16,771 nucleotides of DNA from a bacterium (GTDB lineage Bacteria; SZUA-79; Acidulodesulfobacterales; Acidulodesulfobacteraceae). Below the pieces are notes generated by a model. It was given only the letters and a program-made list of their open reading frames with translations. It was not told the origin of the DNA and searched no databases. Every line of letters starts with the position of its first letter. Within the stretch, counting starts at the first letter, position 1. The translations under genes were made by a program, and so were the position numbers. The stretch covers positions 1 to 16,771 of the forward strand of contig JAJZYC010000015.1 of NCBI GenBank assembly GCA_021806125.1, in the 5' to 3' direction. Shown piece after piece: positions 1 to 6,616 of this stretch.

Positions 1-1023
1 GGTTCCGTTAAAATTAACTACTTCTATGCCGGCTATGTTCATCAGAATTTTACTCGCGGTTATAAGTCCGGATTCTTTATCGTAAGGCAGATCGGTTTGT
101 GTTATGTCGCCGTTTACGACAATCTTCGAACCCGAACCTATTCTGGTAAGCATCATTTTCATCTGTTCGTTTGTGGCATTTTGCGCTTCGTCAAGTATTA
201 TAAAAGAATTATTCAAAGTTCTTCCCCTCATAAATGCTATAGGGGCAACTTCTATCACATCCGAATCTATAAGTTTTATGGCTTTTTCAAATTCTAACAT
301 CTCGTAAAGGGCATCATAAAGCGGCCTTAAATAAGGATTTATTTTCTGCGAAATATCTCCGGGAAGAAAACCTAGTTTCTCGCCCGCCTCAACCGCAGGA
401 CGGGTTAATATTATTCTGTCGAACAGCTTTTTTTGAAATAAAGATATCGCGCATGCCATAGCAAGATAGGTCTTGCCGGTTCCAGCCGGTCCTACGCCGA
501 TAACTATATCGTTTTTATAAATAGCGTCGGTATATTTTTTTTGATTTGCGGTTCTCGGCGTTATAACCTTTTTTCTGGGGGTTATCAGTATGGTAGGATA
601 AATCTGCGTGCCGATATCGGATCCCGGATTTTCAATTTTAAGCTTGGCTAATCTTATTAAATCGTTATCGGTTACAACTTTTCCGTTTTTATACAGAATT
701 ATCAGATCGCGTATAAAACTCGCGCAAACCTCAACGTTGCCGCTATATCCCTTAACCAGCAGCATATTGCCCCTAACGGATATATCCACTTTGAATTCGT
801 TTGCTATAATATCTTTTATATTTGCGGACGGACTGGAAAATTTATTAAAAAGTTCTAAATCTTCCAGTTCTACCTTTTCTATATGTAATGTTTCTTTTTC
901 GACGCCGCCGGATATTAACCGGGATTTAGGCGCTTTTGCGTTTATTTTAACCACGCCCGAAATACCCCGCATTTTCACTTCAGCGGCAGATCCCGTTTTC
1001 CTTGTTTTATCAGTTATTCCCAA
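1..1023 (-). CDS. phoH: PhoH-family ATPase, 3' end cut by window edge
   Basis: Translating the minus strand gives 341 residues open to the window edge. The Walker A motif GPAGTGKT lies at residues 178-185 and is followed by the family signature LTRPAVEAGEKLGFLPGD (about 206-223). The Walker B segment FIILDEAQN is at 274-282 and the sensor-like stretch VVNGDITQTDLP at about 302-313. This is the PhoH/YbeZ family, cytoplasmic P-loop ATPases linked to RNA metabolism and often found beside ybeY. Family length is about 320-350 residues, so probably only a short C-terminal tail is missing. The start is uncertain. The frame is closed upstream by TAA at 1035-1033; the first candidate is TTG at 1023 with AGGAG 16 nt upstream, which is too far to be ideal. 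GTG at 978 and ATG at 972 are alternatives with weak Shine-Dalgarno signals. The family is certain; the exact N-terminus is not. Confidence 0.93.
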   Translation of the reverse strand, partial: MGITDKTRKTGSAAEVKMRGISGVVKINAKAPKSRLISGGVEKETLHIEKVELEDLELFNKFSSPSANIKDIIANEFKVDISVRGNMLLVKGYSGNVEVCASFIRDLIILYKNGKVVTDNDLIRLAKLKIENPGSDIGTQIYPTILITPRKKVITPRTANQKKYTDAIYKNDIVIGVGPAGTGKTYLAMACAISLFQKKLFDRIILTRPAVEAGEKLGFLPGDISQKINPYLRPLYDALYEMLEFEKAIKLIDSDVIEVAPIAFMRGRTLNNSFIILDEAQNATNEQMKMMLTRIGSGSKIVVNGDITQTDLPYDKESGLITASKILMNIAGIEVVNFNGT

Positions 1024-1081
1024 ATTTTGTTTTTAATAACTCCTTTATTGAATATATTATGATTAATTAGCCGATTTTTTG

Positions 1082-1109
1082 ATTATAACATTATTGATAA
1101 AAAAGTCAA
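1082..1109 (-). promoter_or_regulatory. sigma70-type promoter of phoH
   Basis: On the minus strand TTGACT (1109-1104) is followed after 16 nt by TATAAT (1087-1082). The -10 box is preceded by TG one base upstream, giving an extended -10. Transcription would start near 1075, leaving about 50 nt of leader before the proposed phoH start. It lies in the gap between the BCAM0308 gene and phoH and suggests that phoH has its own transcript. This is inferred from consensus match only. Confidence 0.6.
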
Positions 1110-1134
1110 AAAACGACTCTGTCTATTTTTATGC

Positions 1135-1656
1135 TTACCTTTTCCAGTAAACTCTCAACAATAAATCTCTTTCCGAAAATGAATAATCCACTTCCCCCTT
1201 ATAGGCTCTTTCCATGTTTCTTCCGATTCTTTGGGCAAGGTCTTCGCTTGTAGTAAATATTTTAATAATCTTTTCTTTCTCATTTTCTTCAATATTTTCT
1301 ATTTTTTCCAGAGGGTCTATATAATCCGCTTTTTCTACGGTATTATTTATAAGATTTAAAATATCGCTTTTATGTTCGAATAAAAAGCTGCCGCTTAACT
1401 CGACGACCCCGTTGTAAAATTTTGTTTTGATTTTTAAACAGGCCGGGCAGATAGTATAATTTATATCTTCTTTCTTCTTTAAGGCGGATTTATAAAGTTC
1501 ATCGTCTTTTACCCATCTTTTATTGTGATAAATATTATGGCAAATTTTGCATACTGACATATCTTTATAGGACAGACTGTTTTTATAGGCATCGGATTCG
1601 TCGCTTGCCGAATGTTTTTTTATATTCGTTGGATTCCATCTTTTCTCGTCGAACAT
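1135..1656 (-). CDS. BCAM0308-family zinc-ribbon protein of unknown function
   Basis: This is a 173-residue cytoplasmic protein without signal peptide or membrane segment. Two cysteine pairs, C36-x2-C39 (CKIC) and C70-x2-C73 (CPAC), look like a split zinc ribbon. After them come GVVELSGSFLFEHKSDILNL, a PLEKI segment, ARIG-like 'DLAQRIGRNMERAYKGEVDY' and the terminal LLLRVYWKR. This order of motifs matches the BCAM0308 family as I remember it (PLE..I, HLARRIG..AY.GELD, LRV.W.R); the family has no established function. The start is well supported: AAGGAGG (1671-1665) lies 8 nt before ATG 1656. It is divergent from the L,D-transpeptidase gene and followed by phoH, which appears to have its own promoter. 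The C-terminal half resembles a small alpha/beta nucleic-acid-binding fold of the NMD3 type, but that is inference. Confidence 0.8.
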   Translation of the reverse strand: MFDEKRWNPTNIKKHSASDESDAYKNSLSYKDMSVCKICHNIYHNKRWVKDDELYKSALKKKEDINYTICPACLKIKTKFYNGVVELSGSFLFEHKSDILNLINNTVEKADYIDPLEKIENIEENEKEKIIKIFTTSEDLAQRIGRNMERAYKGEVDYSFSERDLLLRVYWKR

Positions 1657-1713
1657 TTCATTTGCCTCCTTAATCCTATTAATATAATATATTTATGTTT
1701 GGCTTCTATTTCA

Positions 1714-1722
1714 ATTATACCA
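1714..1722 (-). promoter_or_regulatory. extended -10 promoter of the BCAM0308-family gene
   Basis: On the minus strand a TGGTATAAT extended -10 element has its TATAAT at 1719-1714. It sits about 58 nt upstream of the ATG at 1656, in the AT-rich divergent gap. No convincing -35 box is visible (GGCAAA at the expected spacing), as is common for extended -10 promoters. The strong AAGGAGG site lies within the resulting leader. Confidence 0.45.
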
Positions 1723-1787
1723 TATTAAACAATCTTTTTGCCCTAATAAGTAATAAAATTATCTTTAAAATTAACGCCGATAATATA

Positions 1788-1816
1788 TTGAAAATATCCG
1801 CCTTAAATGGCATAAT
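1788..1816 (+). promoter_or_regulatory. sigma70-type promoter of the L,D-transpeptidase gene
   Basis: TTGAAA (1788-1793), a 17-nt spacer and CATAAT (1811-1816) match the consensus in 5 of 6 bases each. The expected transcription start, near 1823, is only a few bases before the ATG at 1827, so the transcript would be nearly leaderless. The promoter falls inside the first 44 codons of the longest possible reading frame (from 1695), which argues against that longer start. Confidence 0.5.
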
Positions 1817-1826
1817 ATTAAAAGTT

Positions 1827-2858
1827 ATGCGACTAAAAAAAATTTATATTTATATTATAACTGCATTTATTTCCATATTTATTTTGGCTGCCGCAGGCTT
1901 TATGAAATATCTGCCTTCTGCCGCCAAAACATCCGCTTTATCGAAAAAATCGGCGGCGGTACTGCCGGAATTATCGGAATATAATTCGTCAAGGCCTTTA
2001 AGCCCTCCTATATGCAAGGGCGAACGGTTTAACGCACAGCAAAGCGAGCAAACCGTATTTTACTGCACCGTTAAATATCTGCAATACCTGCGCTATCTTC
2101 CGGTTTTATCCGACGGTCCGGATAAATACAAATTTTCGTTTCCCGTTCCGGATATTTTACATAGGGTTGCGGATTCATATGAATGGAATCCTCAAAATCC
2201 TTTTATTTTGGGGGCGGCAGCGCAATATCTGAAGGTATCTGGTAAGCTTAGAGGCGGAGAATACGCAAGGCCTCAAATAGACGTGGCGCTTTTGTCGGAA
2301 CTTAAAGAAAGTGCGGCAAATGGGAAATTTGACCCCAATCCGTGGAAATGGGTTCTTGTCAGGCAGGCCGAAAAAAATGAAACGGTTCAATTATATGAAA
2401 ACGGAAAGGAAATATTTTCTTCGCCTGCGAATACAGGCGAATTTGCAACTACCCCCGACGGAACATGGTATGTTTTCCTCCGTTATCACGATACTACCAT
2501 GAGCGGGCTGTCGCCGAAAAGAATTCCCACGAAAATGTACGAATCTTTAAAAGCAAAACACCCCGGCATGGTCGCCTGTTTGGATGGACACCCGATAAAA
2601 TGGGTTGCATACGACGATTCCGGCATTAAATACGTGGATTATTTTAACAAAGGAATAGCTCTGCATTATATTCCCCGCGCCCATTACGGATTTCCTCAAT
2701 CGGCCGGCTGTATTGAAATACCGAAGCAAAACGCCAAATTTTTGCACAAAAATATAGGCTACGGAACTATAGTTACGGTTATAGGTTCTGTCGGAAATGC
2801 CGGGGCAAAAAAACAAGCCGGAGGAACAGCCTCAACCGGCAAATCCTGCACCGAATAA
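1827..2858 (+). CDS. L,D-transpeptidase (YkuD domain), membrane-anchored
   Basis: A 343-residue protein with basic start (MRLKK) and a hydrophobic helix at about 6-26 that acts as signal peptide or anchor, so the enzyme works in the periplasm. Residues about 170-320 form a YkuD domain: KWVLVRQAEKNETVQLYENG opens it, TPDGTWYVFLRY follows at about 209-220. The catalytic block is H280, H286 and S292-A-G-C295. The cysteine attacks the tetrapeptide stem of peptidoglycan to form 3-3 cross-links or to attach proteins. The N-terminal 170 residues resemble peptidoglycan-binding or stalk sequence but I do not recognise a named domain. The frame is open back to 1695; ATG 1827 is chosen because the signal sequence begins there and a promoter lies just upstream. 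No Shine-Dalgarno site is visible. It is convergent with lexA (11-nt gap) and is the only plus-strand gene. Confidence 0.85.
   Translation: MRLKKIYIYIITAFISIFILAAAGFMKYLPSAAKTSALSKKSAAVLPELSEYNSSRPLSPPICKGERFNAQQSEQTVFYCTVKYLQYLRYLPVLSDGPDKYKFSFPVPDILHRVADSYEWNPQNPFILGAAAQYLKVSGKLRGGEYARPQIDVALLSELKESAANGKFDPNPWKWVLVRQAEKNETVQLYENGKEIFSSPANTGEFATTPDGTWYVFLRYHDTTMSGLSPKRIPTKMYESLKAKHPGMVACLDGHPIKWVAYDDSGIKYVDYFNKGIALHYIPRAHYGFPQSAGCIEIPKQNAKFLHKNIGYGTIVTVIGSVGNAGAKKQAGGTASTGKSCTE
2807..2840 (-). terminator. intrinsic terminator of lexA inside the convergent gene
   Basis: Reading the minus strand, GCCG, a 3-nt bulge, GAGG, a 5-nt loop, CCTC and CGGC form an eight-pair stem (2840-2817). It is followed at once by TTGTTTTTTT (2816-2807). 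This is a good Rho-independent terminator for lexA, about 30 nt past its stop codon. It is encoded entirely within the last codons of the L,D-transpeptidase gene on the other strand. Confidence 0.6.
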
Positions 2859-2869
2859 AATAATAACGC

Positions 2870-3646
2870 CTAATATTTCCTCAATAAGCCTACAAGCTCC
2901 CCTATTATTTTAACTCTATTTTCGTCTAAAACTATAGGTTTAAAAGCGGGGTTGGCAGGCATAAGTTTGACCTTCCCGTTTTTGAGCCTGTAATATCTTT
3001 TAAGCGTCGCCTCATAACCTTCCACAATAGCCGCTACTATTCTTCCGTTCGGAACCTCGCCGGTCTTTTTCAAGATAATAACATCCTTGTCGGCTATCAT
3101 ATCTTCCGCCATTGAATCGCCTTTAACTTTAAGAGCGAATAAATCGCCGGGGCGTTTAGATGTAAATCCCTCCGGTATGGCAATGGTTTCGTTTATCTGG
3201 ACGGCTTCAACGGGGTAGCCCGCCTGAATATAACCATATAGAGGTATATACCGGGTATCATATAGAGGGTATTGAATATCGTCGAAGGAAACACCGGAAG
3301 ATAGAAACGCACGCCGTTTTTGTTGTTCGCGGCCAGCGTCGGATTCAGGCAAGTTAATATTATCTGCATAAGAATATCTGAATGGTTCGCCGCCGCCTGT
3401 TTGTTTTAATAAGTTACTATTAATTTTGGCGCTAAGGTATTTTTCGGTTAAAAACAGAGACCTTTTTCTGCCTGGGACAGCGTCTATCAAACCACGGTCC
3501 TTTAAAGATTTTATATGCTTAAAGACGGTGGACTTGGAAGAAATGCCTATTCCGCAGCATATCTCTTCATAAGACGGGGCATACCCTTTTTTGCTTTCAT
3601 AATCTATTATAAAATCTATTATGTTTTTTTGTCTTTTGCTTATCAT
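2870..3646 (-). CDS. lexA: LexA-type SOS repressor with extended linker
   Basis: A 258-residue repressor and self-cleaving protease. Residues 1-70 form the LexA winged helix-turn-helix (GYAPSYEEIC, then ISSKSTVFKHIKSLKDRGLI). The S24 peptidase domain begins near 134: cleavage site A142-G143 in YIQAGYP, catalytic Ser178 in GDSM, catalytic Lys216 in TLKRYYR. On RecA-ssDNA formation such proteins cut themselves and derepress DNA-repair genes. The linker (about 71-133, rich in polar residues) is far longer than in E. coli LexA, where cleavage is at A84-G85. ATG 3646 has no good Shine-Dalgarno site; a GAGAGGGG motif further upstream serves a 12-codon mini-ORF instead. The next gene upstream is the restriction-modification enzyme, the convergent gene downstream is the L,D-transpeptidase. 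A lexA paralogue or other S24-family regulator is possible, but length and motifs fit LexA best. Confidence 0.88.
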   Translation of the reverse strand: MISKRQKNIIDFIIDYESKKGYAPSYEEICCGIGISSKSTVFKHIKSLKDRGLIDAVPGRKRSLFLTEKYLSAKINSNLLKQTGGGEPFRYSYADNINLPESDAGREQQKRRAFLSSGVSFDDIQYPLYDTRYIPLYGYIQAGYPVEAVQINETIAIPEGFTSKRPGDLFALKVKGDSMAEDMIADKDVIILKKTGEVPNGRIVAAIVEGYEATLKRYYRLKNGKVKLMPANPAFKPIVLDENRVKIIGELVGLLRKY

Positions 3647-3800
3647 ATTTCTATAAATTTAAATAATTTCTTTTAAGATTTAATATCATTTTCCCCTCTC
3701 TAAAAGCGTAATACTCGATATGCGCGACATTGTCCTTTGTTTTGTTGATTATAACCCCATATTTTTGATTGTTTTTTTCCTAAGCTAAATAAAAAATAAA
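3647..3800. promoter_or_regulatory. lexA upstream region with weak promoter and small palindrome
   Basis: This 154-nt gap between the restriction-modification stop and lexA contains TATAAT on the minus strand (3753-3748) without a recognisable -35 box. About 14 nt further downstream is the palindrome GACATTGTC (3726-3734), a possible operator half-site pair. No GTTC-N7-GTTC or GAAC-N4-GTTC LexA box is visible here. Confidence 0.3.
3651..3689 (-). other. possible 12-codon leader ORF before lexA
   Basis: On the minus strand GAGAGGGG (3700-3693) stands just before an ATG at 3689. The frame encodes MILNLKRNYLNL and stops with TAG at 3653-3651, 4 nt before the lexA ATG (3646). lexA itself has no visible ribosome-binding site, so translation could be coupled through this leader. 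The pattern is short and could be chance. Confidence 0.25.
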
Positions 3801-6251
3801 TCATGTTAGTTTTGAAATTTCATTATTAGCTTCTTCAATTTTTTTACGTGCTTCCGCCGTCTTGTAGACAGCGTCTTTAAGGATTTCCCCTATCGATTTT
3901 TGAATTTCTTCCGATGGTAAAATAATTTTTATTTTCTTTAAGTCAGATGACCGAATACTTTGCAAGATTGAACCGCTTGAAATTCTCTCTAATTGTAACT
4001 GTCCATATTCCGAGTTTAAGAATGACACTATATAATAAGGATTGATTTCTTTTTTAATTTTGATATTAATAAGAAAACCTGAAGCAACACCACCTATTAA
4101 ATCAGGGGGTATATTTGCCGCTATACCAGAATTACCTGCTCTGGTCATCACAATAGAGTTTTCATCTACTTGATTTTTAATTATATCCTTATCATCAGTT
4201 TCAAGCGAATTTTTGATATATTTTAAATTTTCAAAATTTATTCCTTCTTTGGTTATGCTTTTGACAAGAATATATGGGATACCCTTTTTTTTATCAACAT
4301 AAATTGAGGCATCATCTATATTGGCACCATTATGAATAGATGCAATAATATCACCAAAATTGACCACTGAATATTTAGATTTTTCAATTTTATCTAAATT
4401 AGCAATATATTTCCTTAAATATCTTTTGGCTACAAAACTACTTTCTAAGAACTTTGATTTTATAAATAAATTATTTTCATCTGACTGTTTATTTTTATAA
4501 AATTTAGCAATATCAGGAATATCATCTTTGTTAATAGGTCTTCCTTTCTTATCATGTCCACAATATTTATTTATCGATATAAAAATATCTTTTTGCGGAT
4601 TTCTTCCTTTCTGAATAAATAATACGCTTGTATTAATAGTAACATTAGGACTAAAAGTTTCAAATGGCAATTCAACTATTGCAAATAAGTTTCCCTTATC
4701 CAAAATATACTGCCTTAGATATTCCTCTTGTTGATTTCCTAAAATACCACTTGGAAGCACCATTGCCATTCTTCCGCCGTTTTTTAATAAATCTAAACAT
4801 CTTTCTATAAATAAAACTTGGGGTTGTTCCTGTTTTTTTAATTTTTCCGTTTTAATCCACTTATTGACTTTACTATCAAACTTCCATTTATAACCGACAT
4901 TAAATTGTTTTAATTTTGCTTCTCCTGAAACAGTAATCTTACTTCCAAAAGGTGGATTTGTTAGTAAAATATCAAAACTTTCCATTGGAATCTTTAACTT
5001 TGTTTCTGCTTTCCAGTTATTAGGATTTTCCAAACTATCTTCACAGAAAATACCGGTTGTTCCATCGCCAACTAAATTCATATATGCCTTGGCAACTTTA
5101 CTTAGAAAATAATCCTTATCAATTCCCCTAAAATTATTTGTTGCAATATCAATTTTCTTCCTTACTATTTCTGTTTCCTTCCAACCAAGAGTTTGATATT
5201 TTCTATCCGCTATATCCCAAACATATTTTAAAGCATCAATTAAAAAACCCCCGCTACCACAAGCTGGATCTATAATTTTATCATTTTCATTAGGTTCTAA
5301 AATATCAACTACCATTTTAACAACATTTCTCGGCGTAAAAAATTGACCTTGTTCACCCTTTAGGGCATGCCCAATAAATGTTTCAAAAGCATCTGCTATA
5401 ATATCTCGCTCGCTATTCATTAAGGAATAATTTTGAAGTTCGCCCACGACATATATAATGGAATTTGTATCAAGTAAAATTCTATCGTCCATATCGATTA
5501 CTTCTGGCAAATTAGTCTTGACTTCTTGAAAAATTCCTAATATTCTTGATTCTACTTCTTCTGGTTTTTCATTTAATCCTGCACGAAATTTTATAATATC
5601 ATTAGGTGCAGTATTTTTTTCATCATAAAGTTTACAAAAAATTAAATTAATGAGTTGCTGCGCTAACACTTCATCTCTTGTTGCCCCAACTGTATTTGCG
5701 GCAAGATAATTCCTTATTGATTTAAATATTGCTTTTAAATTATGTGTTGGCTTTAAATCTTTTTGCTTAAATCTTCCGATATCTTCAATTCTTTGTCCAT
5801 ATTTTGGAATATTCGGAATTTCTTCAAACTCAATTCTCCCTTGTTTCTCAATTTTTCTTAAAAAGAACCTTTCATTTCCGTTAAACCAAACTCCCAAATA
5901 AGCATTTGAAAACCTTAAATAATCTTGAAGTTGTGTTCTTCCGTCTTTTCTTGTTTTATTTTTACATTCAACGATAATATAAATTTCATCTTCTTGTTTT
6001 TTACTATTATGAAAAACTGCGATATCCACAGGATATTCTTTTTTCGTATCAGAAGGTCTTACTTTTACTCTAAATTGCGGTCTTGTTTGAATATGTTCTT
6101 TTGGGTAATTGTAATCTTCAACTAGTTGTCTGGTAAAAACTTGGACAGCCTCAATCTCTTCACTATTAGCTTTTACCTCTTGTCCAGAAATAAAATCAAC
6201 GAGATAACCTGTTTTTGTTTGATTTGAACCGCTTTCTTTTAATTTAGCCAT
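3801..6251 (-). CDS. single-chain restriction-modification enzyme (HsdR_N nuclease + N6-adenine methylase + HsdS-like domain)
   Basis: An 816-residue cytoplasmic protein with three parts. Residues about 30-135 resemble the HsdR N-terminal PD-(D/E)xK nuclease: D76 in YPVDIAVF and E95-x-K97 in IVECKNK. Residues about 170-550 form an N6_Mtase domain: GQFFTP at 302-307, motif I DPACGSGG at 328-335 (AdoMet binding) and catalytic NPPF at 432-435. Residues about 620-812 look like one HsdS target-recognition domain with coiled C-terminal tail. No helicase motifs or separate hsdS/hsdR genes are present, so it should act alone, like type IIG enzymes, methylating adenine and cutting near its site. Codons are clearly richer in A/T than in the surrounding biosynthetic genes, pointing to horizontal transfer. 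It follows a strong promoter by about 195 nt, and a transposase relic runs into its start. The recognition site cannot be read from sequence. ATG 6251 has no good Shine-Dalgarno site. A methylase-only defence protein with inactive nuclease is an alternative. Confidence 0.85.
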   Translation of the reverse strand: MAKLKESGSNQTKTGYLVDFISGQEVKANSEEIEAVQVFTRQLVEDYNYPKEHIQTRPQFRVKVRPSDTKKEYPVDIAVFHNSKKQEDEIYIIVECKNKTRKDGRTQLQDYLRFSNAYLGVWFNGNERFFLRKIEKQGRIEFEEIPNIPKYGQRIEDIGRFKQKDLKPTHNLKAIFKSIRNYLAANTVGATRDEVLAQQLINLIFCKLYDEKNTAPNDIIKFRAGLNEKPEEVESRILGIFQEVKTNLPEVIDMDDRILLDTNSIIYVVGELQNYSLMNSERDIIADAFETFIGHALKGEQGQFFTPRNVVKMVVDILEPNENDKIIDPACGSGGFLIDALKYVWDIADRKYQTLGWKETEIVRKKIDIATNNFRGIDKDYFLSKVAKAYMNLVGDGTTGIFCEDSLENPNNWKAETKLKIPMESFDILLTNPPFGSKITVSGEAKLKQFNVGYKWKFDSKVNKWIKTEKLKKQEQPQVLFIERCLDLLKNGGRMAMVLPSGILGNQQEEYLRQYILDKGNLFAIVELPFETFSPNVTINTSVLFIQKGRNPQKDIFISINKYCGHDKKGRPINKDDIPDIAKFYKNKQSDENNLFIKSKFLESSFVAKRYLRKYIANLDKIEKSKYSVVNFGDIIASIHNGANIDDASIYVDKKKGIPYILVKSITKEGINFENLKYIKNSLETDDKDIIKNQVDENSIVMTRAGNSGIAANIPPDLIGGVASGFLINIKIKKEINPYYIVSFLNSEYGQLQLERISSGSILQSIRSSDLKKIKIILPSEEIQKSIGEILKDAVYKTAEARKKIEEANNEISKLT

Positions 6252-6400
6252 GTTGTATATCGACCTTTTAAATTAAAATTCCATCTTATATACGTTTCGT
6301 CGATTTCTACTGTCCCCTTTAATGCGCATGCCATAAGGTCTTCTTTAATAACTAATCATACGCGGTGGGCTAAATGCCATGCGGAACGGTAATAACCTGA
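6239..6400 (-). pseudogene. relic of an ISXO2/IS1595-type transposase
   Basis: On the minus strand the frame starting at ATG 6334 (stop at 6241-6239) reads MACALKGTVEIDETYIRW and so on. L.G.VE.DETYI is the signature around the first catalytic Asp of ISXO2-like DDE transposases, where VEVDETYIGG is typical. Just upstream, in a different frame (6348-6322), LKKTLWHAH recalls the preceding family motif KTAW..HRIR. The two are separated by a frameshift and a deletion, and in-frame stops lie further upstream. Only a decayed fragment of perhaps 50-60 codons remains. Its 3' end overlaps the ATG of the restriction-modification gene. No terminal inverted repeats or target duplications were found. Confidence 0.5.
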
Positions 6401-6447
6401 CACTGACACGATGTTTCTTTAGAATCATCCTATTTATTTTTTATTTT

Positions 6448-6477
6448 ATTATATCGAACATTAGGCGAACATGTCAA
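6448..6477 (-). promoter_or_regulatory. strong sigma70 promoter with direct-repeat operator candidate, upstream of the restriction-modification gene
   Basis: On the minus strand TTGACA (6477-6472) and TATAAT (6453-6448) are perfect consensus hexamers, separated by 18 nt. The spacer contains two copies of TGTTCG 11 nt apart (6471-6466 and 6460-6455), that is GTTC-N7-GTTC. One helical turn between the copies suggests a dimeric regulator binding one face of DNA and blocking polymerase. The predicted transcript has a leader of roughly 190 nt that covers the transposase relic before the restriction-modification ATG. Confidence 0.6.
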
Positions 6478-6616
6478 TAAAAAATTTAATACTTTAAAAA
6501 TAACAGGTAAAAGAAATCTGCCGCATCATTTCTCCCCCTGTTTTTCCTATGCGCTCTTTACTGCCTTATGCGGTTTATATATTTATTTAACGCATTTAAG
6601 CAATTATGGTATATGG
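6478..6616. other. AT-rich gap between murJ and the restriction-modification promoter
   Basis: No gene is visible here. An imperfect minus-strand hairpin pairs AGAAAT with ATTTCT around a 10-nt loop, with outer CAGG/CCTG, at about 6507-6543. It is followed by TTATTTTT and may be a weak terminator after murJ. Nothing else convincing is present. Confidence 0.25.

Noticed and set aside
608..1036. 142-codon open frame on the plus strand
   Set aside because: It is antisense to phoH, whose motifs are unmistakable on the other strand; the translation resembles no protein.
1095..1122. Hairpin AGTC-GTTTTTT-GACT followed by T residues after the BCAM0308 gene
   Set aside because: The stem has only four pairs and overlaps the -35 box of the phoH promoter; too weak to call a terminator.
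1695..1826. 44-codon N-terminal extension of the L,D-transpeptidase
   Set aside because: A good promoter lies inside it, the sequence is AT-rich and unlike a protein, and the signal anchor starts at ATG 1827.
3647..3800. Search for a LexA box upstream of lexA
   Set aside because: Neither GAAC-N4-GTTC nor GTTC-N7-GTTC nor CTGT-N8-ACAG is present; only the short palindrome GACATTGTC, too weak to call an operator.
6322..6420. 27-codon frame upstream of the restriction-modification gene (MILKKHRVSVRLL...)
   Set aside because: No domain is recognisable; it overlaps the transposase relic and is best read as decayed sequence rather than a gene.
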